Assembly (NCBI RefSeq): GCF_020859565.1
Contig: NZ_JAJHUO010000013.1
Span: 132,663 to 196,662, forward strand
Length of the DNA: 64,000 nucleotides
Source: Saccharothrix luteola
GTDB lineage: Bacteria > Actinomycetota > Actinomycetes > Mycobacteriales > Pseudonocardiaceae
Reading direction: 5' to 3'
Part shown: piece after piece, positions 16,754 to 25,378 of the stretch
Layout of the letters: each line of letters starts with the position of its first letter
Numbering within the stretch: position 1 is the first letter of the stretch
The notes under the pieces: generated by a model
Databases searched by the model: none
The model's input: only the letters and a program-made list of their open reading frames with translations
Told to the model about the DNA's origin: nothing
Position numbers and translations under genes: made by a program

Positions 16754-18238
16754 TCAGCAGGGTGGGACAGGGGAGCGGGCGTCGTCCTCCTTCCTCGACA
16801 GGGGCACGGACAGCGCGCTCAGGCGGCCGGTGTGCGCGCGCATCCGTTCGGTGAAGTCGGTCCAGGAGGGGCGTTGCGCCCAGAGGGTGTCGGCCAATGC
16901 CGCCAGCCGGGGGTACGCCAGCCGTTCCAGGTGGTGCGCGGTCGGCACGTACTCCGTCCACAGCGCGCACTGGGCGCCGAGCACGCCGTCCGGCAAGGGC
17001 AGGTCGTAGACGTCCTGCGCGGTCACCACCAGGCCGGGCTGCCCGGCGGGCTCGTCGGGGTCGGCGGACTGCGGGTAGTCCAGGTAGGTCGACCGGTGCG
17101 GCGCCATCACCACGTCGTGCCCGAGGTCCAACGCCGTGCGCGCGTCCGCCGCGTCACGCCACGGCATCACCACCACGCGCGGGTCGCCGATCGGCTCCCA
17201 CGACACCGGCACCCGTCCGCGTGCCACCACGTGGTCGGCCATCGCGCGCAGGAACCAGCCGTGCAGCTCGTGCGGCCCGGCCAGCCCTTCCCGCCGGACC
17301 CGCCGTGACGCACCGGGGCCGGCCTCCCACTCCGAGGTCGGGCACTCGTCGCCGCCGAGGTGCACGTGCCGGCCGGGGAACACCTCGATCACCTCGTCCA
17401 GCACGTCCCGGCAGAATTCCAGCACGGCGTCGTCCACGCCGAACACCTCGTCGCTGATGCCCCAGCGCGTCCACACCGGCAACCTCCGCCGGGGGAAGTT
17501 GCCCAGGTGCGGGTAGGCGGCCAGGGCGGCACGGGCGTGACCGGGCATCTCGATCTCCGGCACGATCCGGACGCCGCGTTCGTCGGCGTAGGACACCAGC
17601 GCGGCCAGCTCCGCGCGCGTGTACGAACCCCCGTGCGGCACACCGTCGCCCATGGTCTCCGCACGCCACCCGCCGACCGAGGTCAACCGCGGGTGGCGCG
17701 GCACCGGCATCCGCCAGCCCTGGTCGTCGGTCAGGTGCAGGTGCAGCACGTTCAGCTTGTGCACCGCCATCAGGTCGACGAACCGGCGCACCACGCCGAC
17801 CGGCTGGAAGTGCCGTGCCACGTCCAGCAGCACGCCCCGCCAGGGCAGCCGCGGCGCGTCCCGGACGTCCACCCCGGGCAACGTCCAGTCCACACCGGAC
17901 ACCGGCCGCGAGCCCAACGCCGTCGGCGCCACCAGCTGCCGGATCGTCTGCACGCCGTGCGCCAGCCCGTGGCGCGTCGCCGCGCGCAACACCACCGCGT
18001 GTTCGTTCACGGTCAGCGCGTAGCCCTCGTCACCGAGCCCGACCAGCCGGTCGTCCAGCGCGAGCACCACCCGGCCGTCCTCGTGCAGCGGCAACGGCAA
18101 GCCGGTTGCCGGGCGCAGCAGCGCGCGCAGCAGCCGGGCCGCGCCCTGGGCGCCGGGCGTGGCCCGGATCGCCGTGTCGCGGTCGAGCGCGAACCGGCCG
18201 TGCCGCCGGATCAGCCGGGTCGGTCGTGGCACGATCAC
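16754..18238 (-). CDS. Beta-N-acetylhexosaminidase, GH20
   Basis: A 494-residue GH20 enzyme that releases terminal GlcNAc from chitobiose-type oligosaccharides by substrate-assisted catalysis. The catalytic Asp-Glu pair stands in HLGGDECP. The GH20b N-domain precedes the TIM barrel (WRGVLLDVARHF, LHLHLTDDQGWR). No signal peptide is visible, so it is probably intracellular and acts on imported sugars. The GTG at 18238 fits GGAGG 5 bases upstream; a TTG four codons earlier would overlap that site. It follows the ABC importer genes on the same strand, which supports an amino-sugar role for the operon. Confidence 0.92.
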   Translation of the reverse strand: MIVPRPTRLIRRHGRFALDRDTAIRATPGAQGAARLLRALLRPATGLPLPLHEDGRVVLALDDRLVGLGDEGYALTVNEHAVVLRAATRHGLAHGVQTIRQLVAPTALGSRPVSGVDWTLPGVDVRDAPRLPWRGVLLDVARHFQPVGVVRRFVDLMAVHKLNVLHLHLTDDQGWRMPVPRHPRLTSVGGWRAETMGDGVPHGGSYTRAELAALVSYADERGVRIVPEIEMPGHARAALAAYPHLGNFPRRRLPVWTRWGISDEVFGVDDAVLEFCRDVLDEVIEVFPGRHVHLGGDECPTSEWEAGPGASRRVRREGLAGPHELHGWFLRAMADHVVARGRVPVSWEPIGDPRVVVMPWRDAADARTALDLGHDVVMAPHRSTYLDYPQSADPDEPAGQPGLVVTAQDVYDLPLPDGVLGAQCALWTEYVPTAHHLERLAYPRLAALADTLWAQRPSWTDFTERMRAHTGRLSALSVPLSRKEDDARSPVPPC

Positions 18239-18256
18239 GAGTTCCTCCAACGAACG

Positions 18257-19078
18257 TCAGCCCTTGACCGCGCCGCCGACGATCCCGGTGGTCACCCGGC
18301 CCTGGAGCACGAGGAACACCACCAGCACCGGCAGCATGAACAGCGTCGAGGCGGCCATGGTCGCGCCCCAGTCCGTGCCGAACGTGTTGCTGAACGAGGA
18401 GAGCCACACCGGCAGGGTGCGGTCGTCCTGGTCCTTGATGATCAGCACGTTGGCGAAGGCGAACTCGTTCCACGCGGTGATGAACCCGAACAGCGAGGTC
18501 GCCAGCAGACCCGGCGCGAGCAGCGGGAACACCACCCGCCGGAACGCCTGCGCCCGCGAGCACCCGTCCACCAGCGCCGCCTCTTCGAGGTCGACGGGGA
18601 TGGCGGCGAGGAACCCGCGCAGCGTCACGACGGTGAACGGCAGCGTGATCATGAAGTAGACCAGCGTGAGCATCCAGAGCGTGTCGAGCATCCCGGTGTC
18701 CCGGGCGATCACGTAGATCGGGATGAGCAGCGCCTCCCACGGCGTCATCTGCGCGACGAACACCATCAGGATGAACCCGCGCCGCCCCTTCCACCGCAGC
18801 CGCGCCACCGCGAACGCCGCCAGCAGCGCCACCACCAGCGACAGCAGCACCGCGCCGCCGGCCACCAGGACGCTGTTGCGCCAGAACGACCAGAACCCCT
18901 GGGCCGAGACCGCCGTGCCGAAGTGCTCGAACGTCAACGACAGCGGAAGGAACGTCGGCGTCTCCGCCTGGATGTCGCGCGTCGGCTTGAACGCCGTCAG
19001 CACCATCCAGTACACGGGGAACACGGACACCACGAACACGACCACCGCCGCGACACCGCGCAGCACCCGCCCCGTCAC
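18257..19078 (-). CDS. Sugar ABC transporter permease, MalG/DasC type
   Basis: A 273-residue inner-membrane permease with about six membrane segments. The EAA loop that docks the ATPase is visible (EEAALVDGCSRAQAFRRV, then FPLLAPG). The GTG at 19078 overlaps the stop of the first permease (GTGA), so translation is coupled. It pairs with the MalF-type permease and lipoprotein upstream. No ATPase is encoded, as in das-type systems that borrow a shared MsiK-like ATPase. Confidence 0.93.
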   Translation of the reverse strand: MTGRVLRGVAAVVVFVVSVFPVYWMVLTAFKPTRDIQAETPTFLPLSLTFEHFGTAVSAQGFWSFWRNSVLVAGGAVLLSLVVALLAAFAVARLRWKGRRGFILMVFVAQMTPWEALLIPIYVIARDTGMLDTLWMLTLVYFMITLPFTVVTLRGFLAAIPVDLEEAALVDGCSRAQAFRRVVFPLLAPGLLATSLFGFITAWNEFAFANVLIIKDQDDRTLPVWLSSFSNTFGTDWGATMAASTLFMLPVLVVFLVLQGRVTTGIVGGAVKG

Positions 19079-20028
19079 GAGGCCTCCTCCTGCCGGTACA
19101 TCTGCCGGAAGTACGCCAGCAGCACCAGCACGAGCAGCAGCACCATGAGCATCGACACCGCCGCGCCGAGGTCGTAGCGCTGCAACGACTGCGCGACCTG
19201 GAACGCGTACACGGGCAACGTCGTGGTCGCCTGTCCCGGCCCGCCCTGGGAGATGACCCAGATCTGCACGAACGCCTTGACCACCCAGATCACTTCCAGG
19301 CACGTGATCAGCCCGAACATCGCCCGGAGCATCGGGAACGTGATGGCGGCGAACACCCGCCACGCGCCCGCGCCGTCCATCCGCGCCGCCTCGTACAGCT
19401 CGGACGGGATCGTCACCATCGCCGCGTACAGCGACAGCGCCGCGAACGGCACGGACTGCCACACGATCAGCGCGACCAGGATGGCGAACGTGGCGGGACC
19501 GTCGGCGAACCACGTGTAGTCCCGGTAGCCGTCGAACCCCAGCTCGACCAGCGCCCAGTTGACCACCCCGAGCCGGGACTGGAACAGCCACTGGAACACC
19601 GTGGTCGCCGCGATCACCGGCGTCGCCCACACCAGCACGAGCCCGGACATCACCAGCAGCCGCGTCCACTTCCCGAGCCGCACCAGCAGCAACGCGACCT
19701 GGGTGGACAGCACCATGATCAGCACGACGTTGATCGCGGTGAACACCAGCGTCCGCCGCACGACGGCCCAGAACTCCGGGTCGCCCAGCACCCGGGCGTA
19801 GTTCGCCGGGCCGACGAACCGCGCGTCGCCGCGCACCAGCTGCGGCAGGCCGAACTCCTGCACCGAGATGACCACGTTGCGCACCAGCGGGTACAGCAGC
19901 AGGAACCCGGTGGCCAGCACGGTCGGCGCGATCAGCAGGTAGGGCCACCAGGACGTGCGGCGGCGGCGCGGCGGGGGAGGGGACGGGGGCGGGCGGCGCT
20001 CGATCGCCCGCGTCAACGTCGTCGTCAT
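19075..20028 (-). CDS. Sugar ABC transporter permease, MalF/DasB type
   Basis: A 317-residue permease. A Pro/Arg-rich cytoplasmic N-terminus precedes about six membrane segments, with an EAA motif (YEAARMDGAGAWRVF, then FPMLRAM). The ATG at 20028 lies two bases after the stop of the solute-binding protein, consistent with one operon. It forms the channel together with the next gene. Confidence 0.93.
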   Translation of the reverse strand: MTTTLTRAIERRPPPSPPPPRRRRTSWWPYLLIAPTVLATGFLLLYPLVRNVVISVQEFGLPQLVRGDARFVGPANYARVLGDPEFWAVVRRTLVFTAINVVLIMVLSTQVALLLVRLGKWTRLLVMSGLVLVWATPVIAATTVFQWLFQSRLGVVNWALVELGFDGYRDYTWFADGPATFAILVALIVWQSVPFAALSLYAAMVTIPSELYEAARMDGAGAWRVFAAITFPMLRAMFGLITCLEVIWVVKAFVQIWVISQGGPGQATTTLPVYAFQVAQSLQRYDLGAAVSMLMVLLLVLVLLAYFRQMYRQEEAS

Positions 20029-20030
20029 CG

Positions 20031-21275
20031 CTAGGCGCCCGAGTTGAGCGCCTGGGTGATCACCTTGTCCGCCTCGGCCGCGGCGGTCGCCGGGTCGGCG
20101 CCGGTCAGCACCGCGGTCAGGAACTCCTTGATCGGGTTGCGCGCCTCGACCGCCGCCCAGTTCGGTGAGTTCGGCGTGGCGCGCCCGTTGACCGCGCCGG
20201 CCGCCATCGCCGCCGCGCCGGGGTCGTCGCCGACCGCGTCCGCGAGCGACGTCCGGTTCGGCACGTAGTTCATCGCCTTGGCCAACTCGACCTGCCACTT
20301 CTCCCCGGCCAACGCCTTGACCACGGCGTACGCGCCGTCCTGGCGGGTGGAGGCCAGTGGGATGATCAGGTCCGAGCCGCCGGTGAACACCGCGCCCGGC
20401 GTGGTCGCGGTCTTGCCGGGGATGGGGAAGAAGCCGAGCTGGTCGGCCAGCGCGGGGTTGGCCTTGGCGACGAGCTTCGCCGCGCCCGGCACCGCGATGA
20501 ACTGCGCGACCTCGCCGCCCGCGACCACGTCGGTCTGCTGCGGCTTGGCCTCGTCGGAGTCCTTCGGCCCGTCGCCCAGCGCCTGCAACCGCCGGTAGAA
20601 GTCCGCGCCCGCCAACGCCTCCGGCGTGTTCAACGAGCCGGACCACTCGCCGCCGTCCTGCTTCGCCAAGTCGCCGCCCTCGTCCCAGACGAAGCCGGAC
20701 AGCACGTACCAGTTCTGGCCGGGCAGGTAGATGCCCTGCGTGTCGCCCTGGTCCAGCTTCCCGGTGGCGGCCAGCCACTCGTCCCGCGTCGTCGGCGGCG
20801 TCACGCCCGCCGCCGCGAACAGGTCCTTGCGGTAGATGACGACCCGGTTGGCCGCGTAGAACGGGATGCCGAACTGCTTGCCGCCCACCGCGCCCGGCTC
20901 GGCGAGGCCGGGGATCCAGTCGCCGCCGCCGAGCTCGCCGACCTTGCCGGACAGGTCGGTGACGCCGTCGCTGGACGCGTACTGGGCGACCTGCGTGTTG
21001 CCGACCTCGATTACGTCCGGCGGGTCGGTGCTGGCCAGCGCGCTGGTCACCTTCTGCGTGATGCCGTTCCACTCCTGGATCTGGATCTTCAGGTCGAACT
21101 CGGGGTGGTCGCGCTCGAACTCGGTCTCGAAGCGGCTGACGAGGTCGTCGGTGGCCGTGTCCTTCATCAGCCAGACGGTGATCTCCTGCTTGCCGCCGGA
21201 CGCGCCCGGATCGGGACCACAGGCGGACAGGGCGAGCGACGACGCGAGGACGAAGGCGACGGAGCGGTTCGGCAC
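20031..21275 (-). CDS. Extracellular sugar-binding lipoprotein of an ABC importer (DasA-like)
   Basis: A 414-residue substrate-binding protein. The signal ends in a lipobox (LALSAC), so the mature protein is lipid-anchored. The fold is that of family 1 sugar-binding proteins (ITVWLMKDTATDDLVSRFE; PDVIEVGNTQVAQYA). A GTG start at 21275 follows GAGGTGAG. Context (two permeases, GH20, GH16, divergent GntR/UTRA) suggests chitobiose or GlcNAc uptake, but the ligand cannot be read from the sequence. Confidence 0.92.
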   Translation of the reverse strand: MPNRSVAFVLASSLALSACGPDPGASGGKQEITVWLMKDTATDDLVSRFETEFERDHPEFDLKIQIQEWNGITQKVTSALASTDPPDVIEVGNTQVAQYASSDGVTDLSGKVGELGGGDWIPGLAEPGAVGGKQFGIPFYAANRVVIYRKDLFAAAGVTPPTTRDEWLAATGKLDQGDTQGIYLPGQNWYVLSGFVWDEGGDLAKQDGGEWSGSLNTPEALAGADFYRRLQALGDGPKDSDEAKPQQTDVVAGGEVAQFIAVPGAAKLVAKANPALADQLGFFPIPGKTATTPGAVFTGGSDLIIPLASTRQDGAYAVVKALAGEKWQVELAKAMNYVPNRTSLADAVGDDPGAAAMAAGAVNGRATPNSPNWAAVEARNPIKEFLTAVLTGADPATAAAEADKVITQALNSGA

Positions 21276-21292
21276 GTCTCACCTCTTATCTG

Positions 21293-21302
21293 ACCAATTG
21301 GT
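21293..21302. promoter_or_regulatory. GntR operator candidate near the importer promoter
   Basis: ACCAATTGGT is a perfect 10-base palindrome lying 18 bases upstream of the lipoprotein start. ACCA/TGGT half-sites are those of DasR/HutC-type GntR regulators. Confidence 0.55.
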
Positions 21303-21402
21303 AAACTCGCTGGAGCCACCCGAAGATGGCATAGACCAATGTGGCAGTCAACACCCAGTTCACGGCCGTGAGAGCGCTCTCGATCTTGGTGATTATCGAC
21401 TT

Positions 21403-21413
21403 GACCACTGGTC
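21403..21413. promoter_or_regulatory. GntR operator candidate near the regulator promoter
   Basis: GACCACTGGTC is a perfect dyad about a central base, and the stretch also contains the half-site ACTGGTCT known from DasR sites. A further ACTGGTC follows at about 21420. It lies about 40 bases before the GntR start and would allow autoregulation. Confidence 0.55.
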
Positions 21414-21454
21414 TGACATACTGGTCGACGACCGGCAAGACGAAGCGAGGCTGC

Positions 21455-22267
21455 ATGGCCGAACCGATCCTCAAGCGCGAACGGGTGCGCGACTACCTGC
21501 TCGAACTCATCGAGACGCACCCGCCCGGCGCGCCCATCCCGGCCGAACGGGTGCTGTGCGCGCAGCTGTCGGTGTCCCGGCCCACGCTCCGCTCGGCGGT
21601 GGACGAACTGGTCAACACCGGCCTGCTCATCCGCCAGCACGGCCGCGGCACGTTCGTCGCGCCCGCCAAGATCACCCAGGAGCTGGTGTCGGCCGACCGC
21701 GCGATGACCGTGCCGCAGGCCGGCGGCGCGTGGACCAGTCGGGTGCTGGAGCACGCCCGCATCCCGGCGGGCGCCCGGGTCGGCCGCAGGCTGCGCGTGT
21801 CGCCGGCGGCCGAGATCACCTACATCGCCCGGCTGCGCCTGGTCGACGGCGCGCCGATGGCGATCGAGTACCTGCACGTCCCGGTCGCCGTCGCGCCCGG
21901 CCTCACGGTGGCGGACATGGAGTCGGGCAACTTCTACGACCGGCTCGCCGACCACGGCGTGCACGTCAGCGACGCGGTGCAGTCCATCGAGCCGACGGTC
22001 ACCAACGACGCCGAGTCGGAACTGCTCGGCGTGCCGGTGTTCGCGCCCGCGCTGCTGTTCGAGCGGCTGACCAACGACACCACCGGCCGTCCCGTCGAGT
22101 ACGTGCACTCGCTGTACCGGGGCGACCGCTACCGGATCGTCTCGAAGCTGTCGCTCGCGCCGTCCGCGCCCACGCCCGGCGCGCGGACCGGCCACCACCC
22201 CGGCATCCCGCCCGGCGACCTGTCCTCCGGCCAGGTCCGCTCGGCCACCACCGGTGACGTCCAGTAG
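21455..22267 (+). CDS. GntR-family regulator with UTRA sensor domain (DasR-like)
   Basis: A 270-residue HutC/DasR-type regulator. The winged helix (VLCAQLSVSRPTLRSAVDEL, then HGRGTFVA) is followed by a UTRA ligand domain (ITYIARLRLVDGAPMAIEYLH), which in this family senses phosphorylated sugars such as GlcN-6-P. It is divergent from the sugar importer, with ACCA/TGGT palindromes between them, so it most likely represses the importer operon. The C-terminus is extended by a Pro/Gly/Ser-rich tail of about 35 residues, unusual for the family. The start chosen (ATG 21455) gives the normal N-terminus. Confidence 0.9.
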   Translation: MAEPILKRERVRDYLLELIETHPPGAPIPAERVLCAQLSVSRPTLRSAVDELVNTGLLIRQHGRGTFVAPAKITQELVSADRAMTVPQAGGAWTSRVLEHARIPAGARVGRRLRVSPAAEITYIARLRLVDGAPMAIEYLHVPVAVAPGLTVADMESGNFYDRLADHGVHVSDAVQSIEPTVTNDAESELLGVPVFAPALLFERLTNDTTGRPVEYVHSLYRGDRYRIVSKLSLAPSAPTPGARTGHHPGIPPGDLSSGQVRSATTGDVQ

Positions 22268-22345
22268 CCCCTGGTGCCTTCCCCTGCGGCCGGTGGCCGG
22301 TGCTGCCAGGATGGGCCCGCCCTTACGACCTCCGAGGAGGACACG

Positions 22346-22753
22346 GTGACCTCTCGACTCAACCCGTACATCAGCTTCGCGGGGAACGCGCGCGAGGCGA
22401 TGGAGTTCTACGAATCGGTCTTCGGCGGCACGCTGCGGCTCAACACGTTCGGCGAGTACGGCCAGGCCGACGCGCCGGAGGCGGAGAAGATCATGCACGC
22501 CATGCTGGAGACGCCGAGCGGCTACACGCTGATGGGCGCCGACACCCCGCCCGGGATGCCGCACAACCCCGGCGACAACATCACCGTCAGCCTCAGCGGC
22601 GACGACGTCGACGAACTGCGCGGCTACTTCGAGAAGCTGTCCGACGGCGGCACCGTCACCGTGCCGCTGGAGAAGCAGATGTGGGGCGACGAGTTCGGCT
22701 CCTGCCAGGACCGGTTCGGCATCTTCTGGATGGTCAACATCAGCGGCGCGTGA
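22346..22753 (+). CDS. VOC-fold protein (PhnB-like)
   Basis: A 135-residue protein of the vicinal-oxygen-chelate superfamily, PhnB-like branch: LNPYISFAGNAREAMEFYESVFGG at the start, and MWGDEFGSCQDRFGIFWMVN at the end. Members include glyoxalase-like enzymes and binding proteins; a specific reaction cannot be named. The GTG at 22346 follows GAGGAGG with 5 bases between, which decides the start. Confidence 0.9.
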   Translation: MTSRLNPYISFAGNAREAMEFYESVFGGTLRLNTFGEYGQADAPEAEKIMHAMLETPSGYTLMGADTPPGMPHNPGDNITVSLSGDDVDELRGYFEKLSDGGTVTVPLEKQMWGDEFGSCQDRFGIFWMVNISGA

Positions 22754-22783
22754 GCCCGCCCGCCGCCACTCCTCGTAGGATCG

Positions 22784-22798
22784 CCACGTGACACGTGG
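22784..22798. promoter_or_regulatory. Perfect 15-base dyad upstream of the BlaI-type gene
   Basis: CCACGTG-A-CACGTGG is an exact palindrome ending 9 bases before the BlaI-type start codon. It may be an operator, but it differs from the ACTACA/TGTAGT dyad found further downstream, so it may belong to another regulator. Confidence 0.45.
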
Positions 22799-22807
22799 AG
22801 GCGGGCG

Positions 22808-23158
22808 GTGACCGGGCTCGGCGAGCTGGAACGGGCCGCGATGGACGTCCTGTGGGACCGCGACGAGCCGGTCGCGGTGCGGGACGTCGTACGTGCGCTC
22901 GCCGACCGCGATCTCGCCTACACGACCGTGATGACGGTGCTGAACCGGTTGGCGAAGAAGGGTTTCGTCCGCCGCGAGGCGGGTGAGGGCCGTGCCTGGT
23001 ACTACACGCCGGTTGCCAGCCGCGAGCAGTACGTCGCGCGGCTGATGCTGGACGCGTTGTCGCTGACCGGCGACCGGGAGACCGCCCTGGCGCACTTCGC
23101 GCAGTCGATGACCGCGCCCGAGGCGGAAGCGCTGAGCCAGGCGTTGGACGAGCGGTGA
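22808..23158 (+). CDS. BlaI/MecI/CopY-family transcriptional repressor
   Basis: A 116-residue winged-helix repressor: LGELERAAMDVLWDRDEPV, then AYTTVMTVLNRLAKKGFVRRE, the usual recognition region, and a short C-terminal dimer helix. BlaI proteins are usually inactivated by proteolysis triggered by a BlaR-type sensor. Its stop codon overlaps the start of the M56 protease gene (GTGA), the standard BlaI-BlaR arrangement. The GTG start has GGAGG 6 bases upstream. Confidence 0.94.
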   Translation: MTGLGELERAAMDVLWDRDEPVAVRDVVRALADRDLAYTTVMTVLNRLAKKGFVRREAGEGRAWYYTPVASREQYVARLMLDALSLTGDRETALAHFAQSMTAPEAEALSQALDER

Positions 23159-24036
23159 ACGCCGCGCTGCACCTCGCGGCGACGCTGGTGCTGTGCGTGG
23201 CGGCGGCGGGCCCGCTCGCCCGCGCCCGATGGGTGTGGCGGGCGCCGCGCACCGGGATCCTGCTGTGGCAGATGCTCGGCCTGTCGTGGGCGCTGTCCGC
23301 GGTCGGGCTGCTGCTCGCCCTCGGTCTCGCGCCCTACGACGCGCCCATTCCGGTGGCGTTGGGACGGTGGGTGGACGACGCGGTGCGCGGCGACGTGACA
23401 CCGCTCGCCTTGCTGGTCGTGCTCGGCCTGCTGTCCGCGTTGGACCTGGTGATCGGGCTGCTGTGGACCTGGGGCTCCGTGCTGCGGGTGCGCCGGCGGC
23501 ACCGCGACGTGCTGGCGCTGGTGGCCCGCCGTGACGACGCGGCGCCCGGCGCGTTCGTGCTCGACCACCCGCACGTGGTCGCCTACTGCGTGCCCGGCGC
23601 GCGGTCGGCCGTCGTGCTCAGCTCGGGCGCGCTGACCGCGTTGACCCGCGACCAGGTGGACGCCGTGCTCGGCCACGAGCACGCGCACGGGCGCGAGCGG
23701 CACGACTTGGTGCTGCTGCCGTTCAGCGCGTTGTGCTCGGTGCTGCCGAAGGTCCGCCTGGTGCGGTCGGTGGCGCGGGCCGTGGCGCTGCTGGTGGAGA
23801 TGCGCGCCGACGAGAGCGCGAGCCTGCGCCACGGCGCCCAGCCCCTCGCCGCGGCACTGCGCGCGTTCGGCTCGGCGCGTCCGCCCGAGGGCGCCCTCGG
23901 CGCGGCCGACGTCGCGGTGGCGGCACGGCTGGTCCGCCTGGCCGGGCTGCCGCCGCTGCCCGCGGTCCTGCGGTGGTCCGCCCTGGTGGGCGGACTGGTG
24001 CTGGTCGCAACCCCGCTGAGCTTTTTGGTGTGGTGA
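23155..24036 (+). CDS. M56-type membrane metalloprotease (BlaR1-like, no sensor domain)
   Basis: A 293-residue membrane protein with hydrophobic segments at the N-terminus, near residues 80-105 and at the C-terminus. It carries a zinc protease site HEHAHGRERHD with a downstream Glu in EMRADES. The large penicillin-binding domain of true BlaR1 is absent, as in mycobacterial BlaR-like proteins. It is coupled by a 4-base overlap to the BlaI-type repressor and probably relieves its repression. The inducing signal is unknown. Confidence 0.9.
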   Translation: MNAALHLAATLVLCVAAAGPLARARWVWRAPRTGILLWQMLGLSWALSAVGLLLALGLAPYDAPIPVALGRWVDDAVRGDVTPLALLVVLGLLSALDLVIGLLWTWGSVLRVRRRHRDVLALVARRDDAAPGAFVLDHPHVVAYCVPGARSAVVLSSGALTALTRDQVDAVLGHEHAHGRERHDLVLLPFSALCSVLPKVRLVRSVARAVALLVEMRADESASLRHGAQPLAAALRAFGSARPPEGALGAADVAVAARLVRLAGLPPLPAVLRWSALVGGLVLVATPLSFLVW

Positions 24037-24045
24037 CCCCTCTCC

Positions 24046-24089
24046 GAGGACTACTACAACGTGTAGTGCTACGTTGCGTAGTAGTCCTC
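24046..24089. promoter_or_regulatory. BlaI-type operator inside a large inverted repeat
   Basis: GAGGACTACTAC at 24046-24057 pairs exactly with 24078-24089, and the flanks extend the symmetry imperfectly. Nested inside the left half, ACTACA-ACG-TGTAGT (24053-24067) is the TACA/TGTA dyad typical of BlaI/MecI operators. The structure separates the protease gene from the next gene, starting 17 bases before its ATG. It could act both as a terminator and as the operator of the downstream pair. Confidence 0.7.
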
Positions 24090-24105
24090 TCGGAGGGGTT
24101 CCTCG

Positions 24106-24486
24106 ATGATCCAAGTCCTGGCGACCGCGTTGACGGTCGTCGCGTTGGCCGCCGCGGCCTGGGCGCTGGCGCTGGCCGTGCTCGACCACCCGATCACGTT
24201 GCGCACCAAGCCGACGCTCGGGTTGGCGGTGGTCGTCCTGCTGCTGGAGGCGGGACTGCTGGTGCAGGCCGTGGCGGGTGTGGTGGCGATGCTCGGCTCG
24301 GACCGCGAGCTGGACCGGGCGACGTTCGTCGGCTACCTGGTCGGCGTCGCGGTGGTGCTGCCGCTCGGCGCGGTGTGGTCGGTGGCCGAACGGTCCCGGT
24401 GGGGCGCGGGGGTGCTGACCGTGACCTGCCTGAGCGTGCCGGTGATGATCCTGCGGCTCGACCAGTTGTGGGCCGGCCATGGGTGA
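24106..24486 (+). CDS. Small integral membrane protein (hypothetical)
   Basis: A 126-residue protein with four probable membrane helices, of no family I recognise. Its stop overlaps the start of the CcsB-like gene by 8 bases, so the two are coupled and probably work together at the membrane. The BlaI-type operator lies directly upstream, which places the pair under BlaI control by inference. Confidence 0.78.
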   Translation: MIQVLATALTVVALAAAAWALALAVLDHPITLRTKPTLGLAVVVLLLEAGLLVQAVAGVVAMLGSDRELDRATFVGYLVGVAVVLPLGAVWSVAERSRWGAGVLTVTCLSVPVMILRLDQLWAGHG

Positions 24487-25378
24487 CCGCCTCGCCGTGC
24501 CCGCCCTGCTCAGCGACTGGCTGTTCACCAGCGCGTTCGGCGTCTACATGTTCGCCGCCCTGCTCTGCTCCGCCGAGTACGCGCTGACCCGGCACGCGGC
24601 GAACCCGCCCGCGTTCGCCGTGCGCGTCGGGCGTGCCGGCGTCGCGCTGACCGTCCTGGGTGGACTGCTGCACCTGGGATCGGTGGTGCTGCGCGGTGTG
24701 GCGACCGGCCGCGTGCCGTGGGGCAACATGTACGAGTACCTGTCGGCGGTGGGGCTCATCGCCGTCGTCGCCTGGCTGTACGTGGTGTCCCGGTACGACA
24801 TGCGCCGGATGTCGGTGTTCGTGCTGCTGCCGATCGCGTCGCTGCTGTTCCTGGCGGGCAACCGGCTCTACGCCGAGGCCGCGCCGCTCGTGCCGCCGCT
24901 GCGCTCGTACTGGATCGTCGTCCACGTCGCCGCGGCGATCATGGCCAGTGGCGTGTTCCTGCTGTCCGGTGTGGTCAGCGCGCTGCACCTGGTCAGCTCG
25001 GGCGAGTTCTCGAGGAAGGGCGACGAGCTCTCGGGGAAGGGCGGGCCGAGCCGTCGGCTGCCACCCGTCGAGCACCTGGACAAGATCGCCTACCGCACCG
25101 GCGCGGTCGGGTTCCTGACGTTGACGTTCGCGATCATCACCGGCGCGGTGTGGGCGGAGCAGGCGTGGGGCCGGTTCTGGGGTTGGGACCCGAAGGAGAC
25201 GGTCGCCTTCGTGTCGTGGGTCTGCTACGCCGCCTACCTGCACGCGCGGGCCACGGCGGGCTGGCGCGGCCGGCGCTCGGCGTGGCTCAACGTCGTCGGC
25301 CTGGTCGTGGTGCTGTTCAACCTGTTCTTCGTCAACCTGGTCGCGGTCGGCCTGCACTCCTACGCGGGGGTCGACTGA
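24479..25378 (+). CDS. ccsB: Cytochrome c biogenesis protein CcsB (CcsA/ResC type)
   Basis: A 299-residue multi-spanning protein of the CcmC/CcsA family that handles haem for cytochrome c maturation (System II). The tryptophan-rich haem motif WGRFWGWDPKET is present, with conserved histidines (LHLGS, VVHVAAA, YLHARA). Note WGNMYEY in the second segment, the usual early signature. The partner ResB/Ccs1 is not nearby, so this may be a second copy or belong to a special regulon. It ends 19 bases inside the 3' end of the opposing GlxA-type gene. Confidence 0.93.
   Translation: MGDRLAVPALLSDWLFTSAFGVYMFAALLCSAEYALTRHAANPPAFAVRVGRAGVALTVLGGLLHLGSVVLRGVATGRVPWGNMYEYLSAVGLIAVVAWLYVVSRYDMRRMSVFVLLPIASLLFLAGNRLYAEAAPLVPPLRSYWIVVHVAAAIMASGVFLLSGVVSALHLVSSGEFSRKGDELSGKGGPSRRLPPVEHLDKIAYRTGAVGFLTLTFAIITGAVWAEQAWGRFWGWDPKETVAFVSWVCYAAYLHARATAGWRGRRSAWLNVVGLVVVLFNLFFVNLVAVGLHSYAGVD

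Noticed and set aside
19075-21282. Single long reverse frame spanning both the solute-binding protein and the first permease
   Set aside because: Only its last part (from 20028) is the permease; the earlier part is out of frame relative to the real lipoprotein gene.
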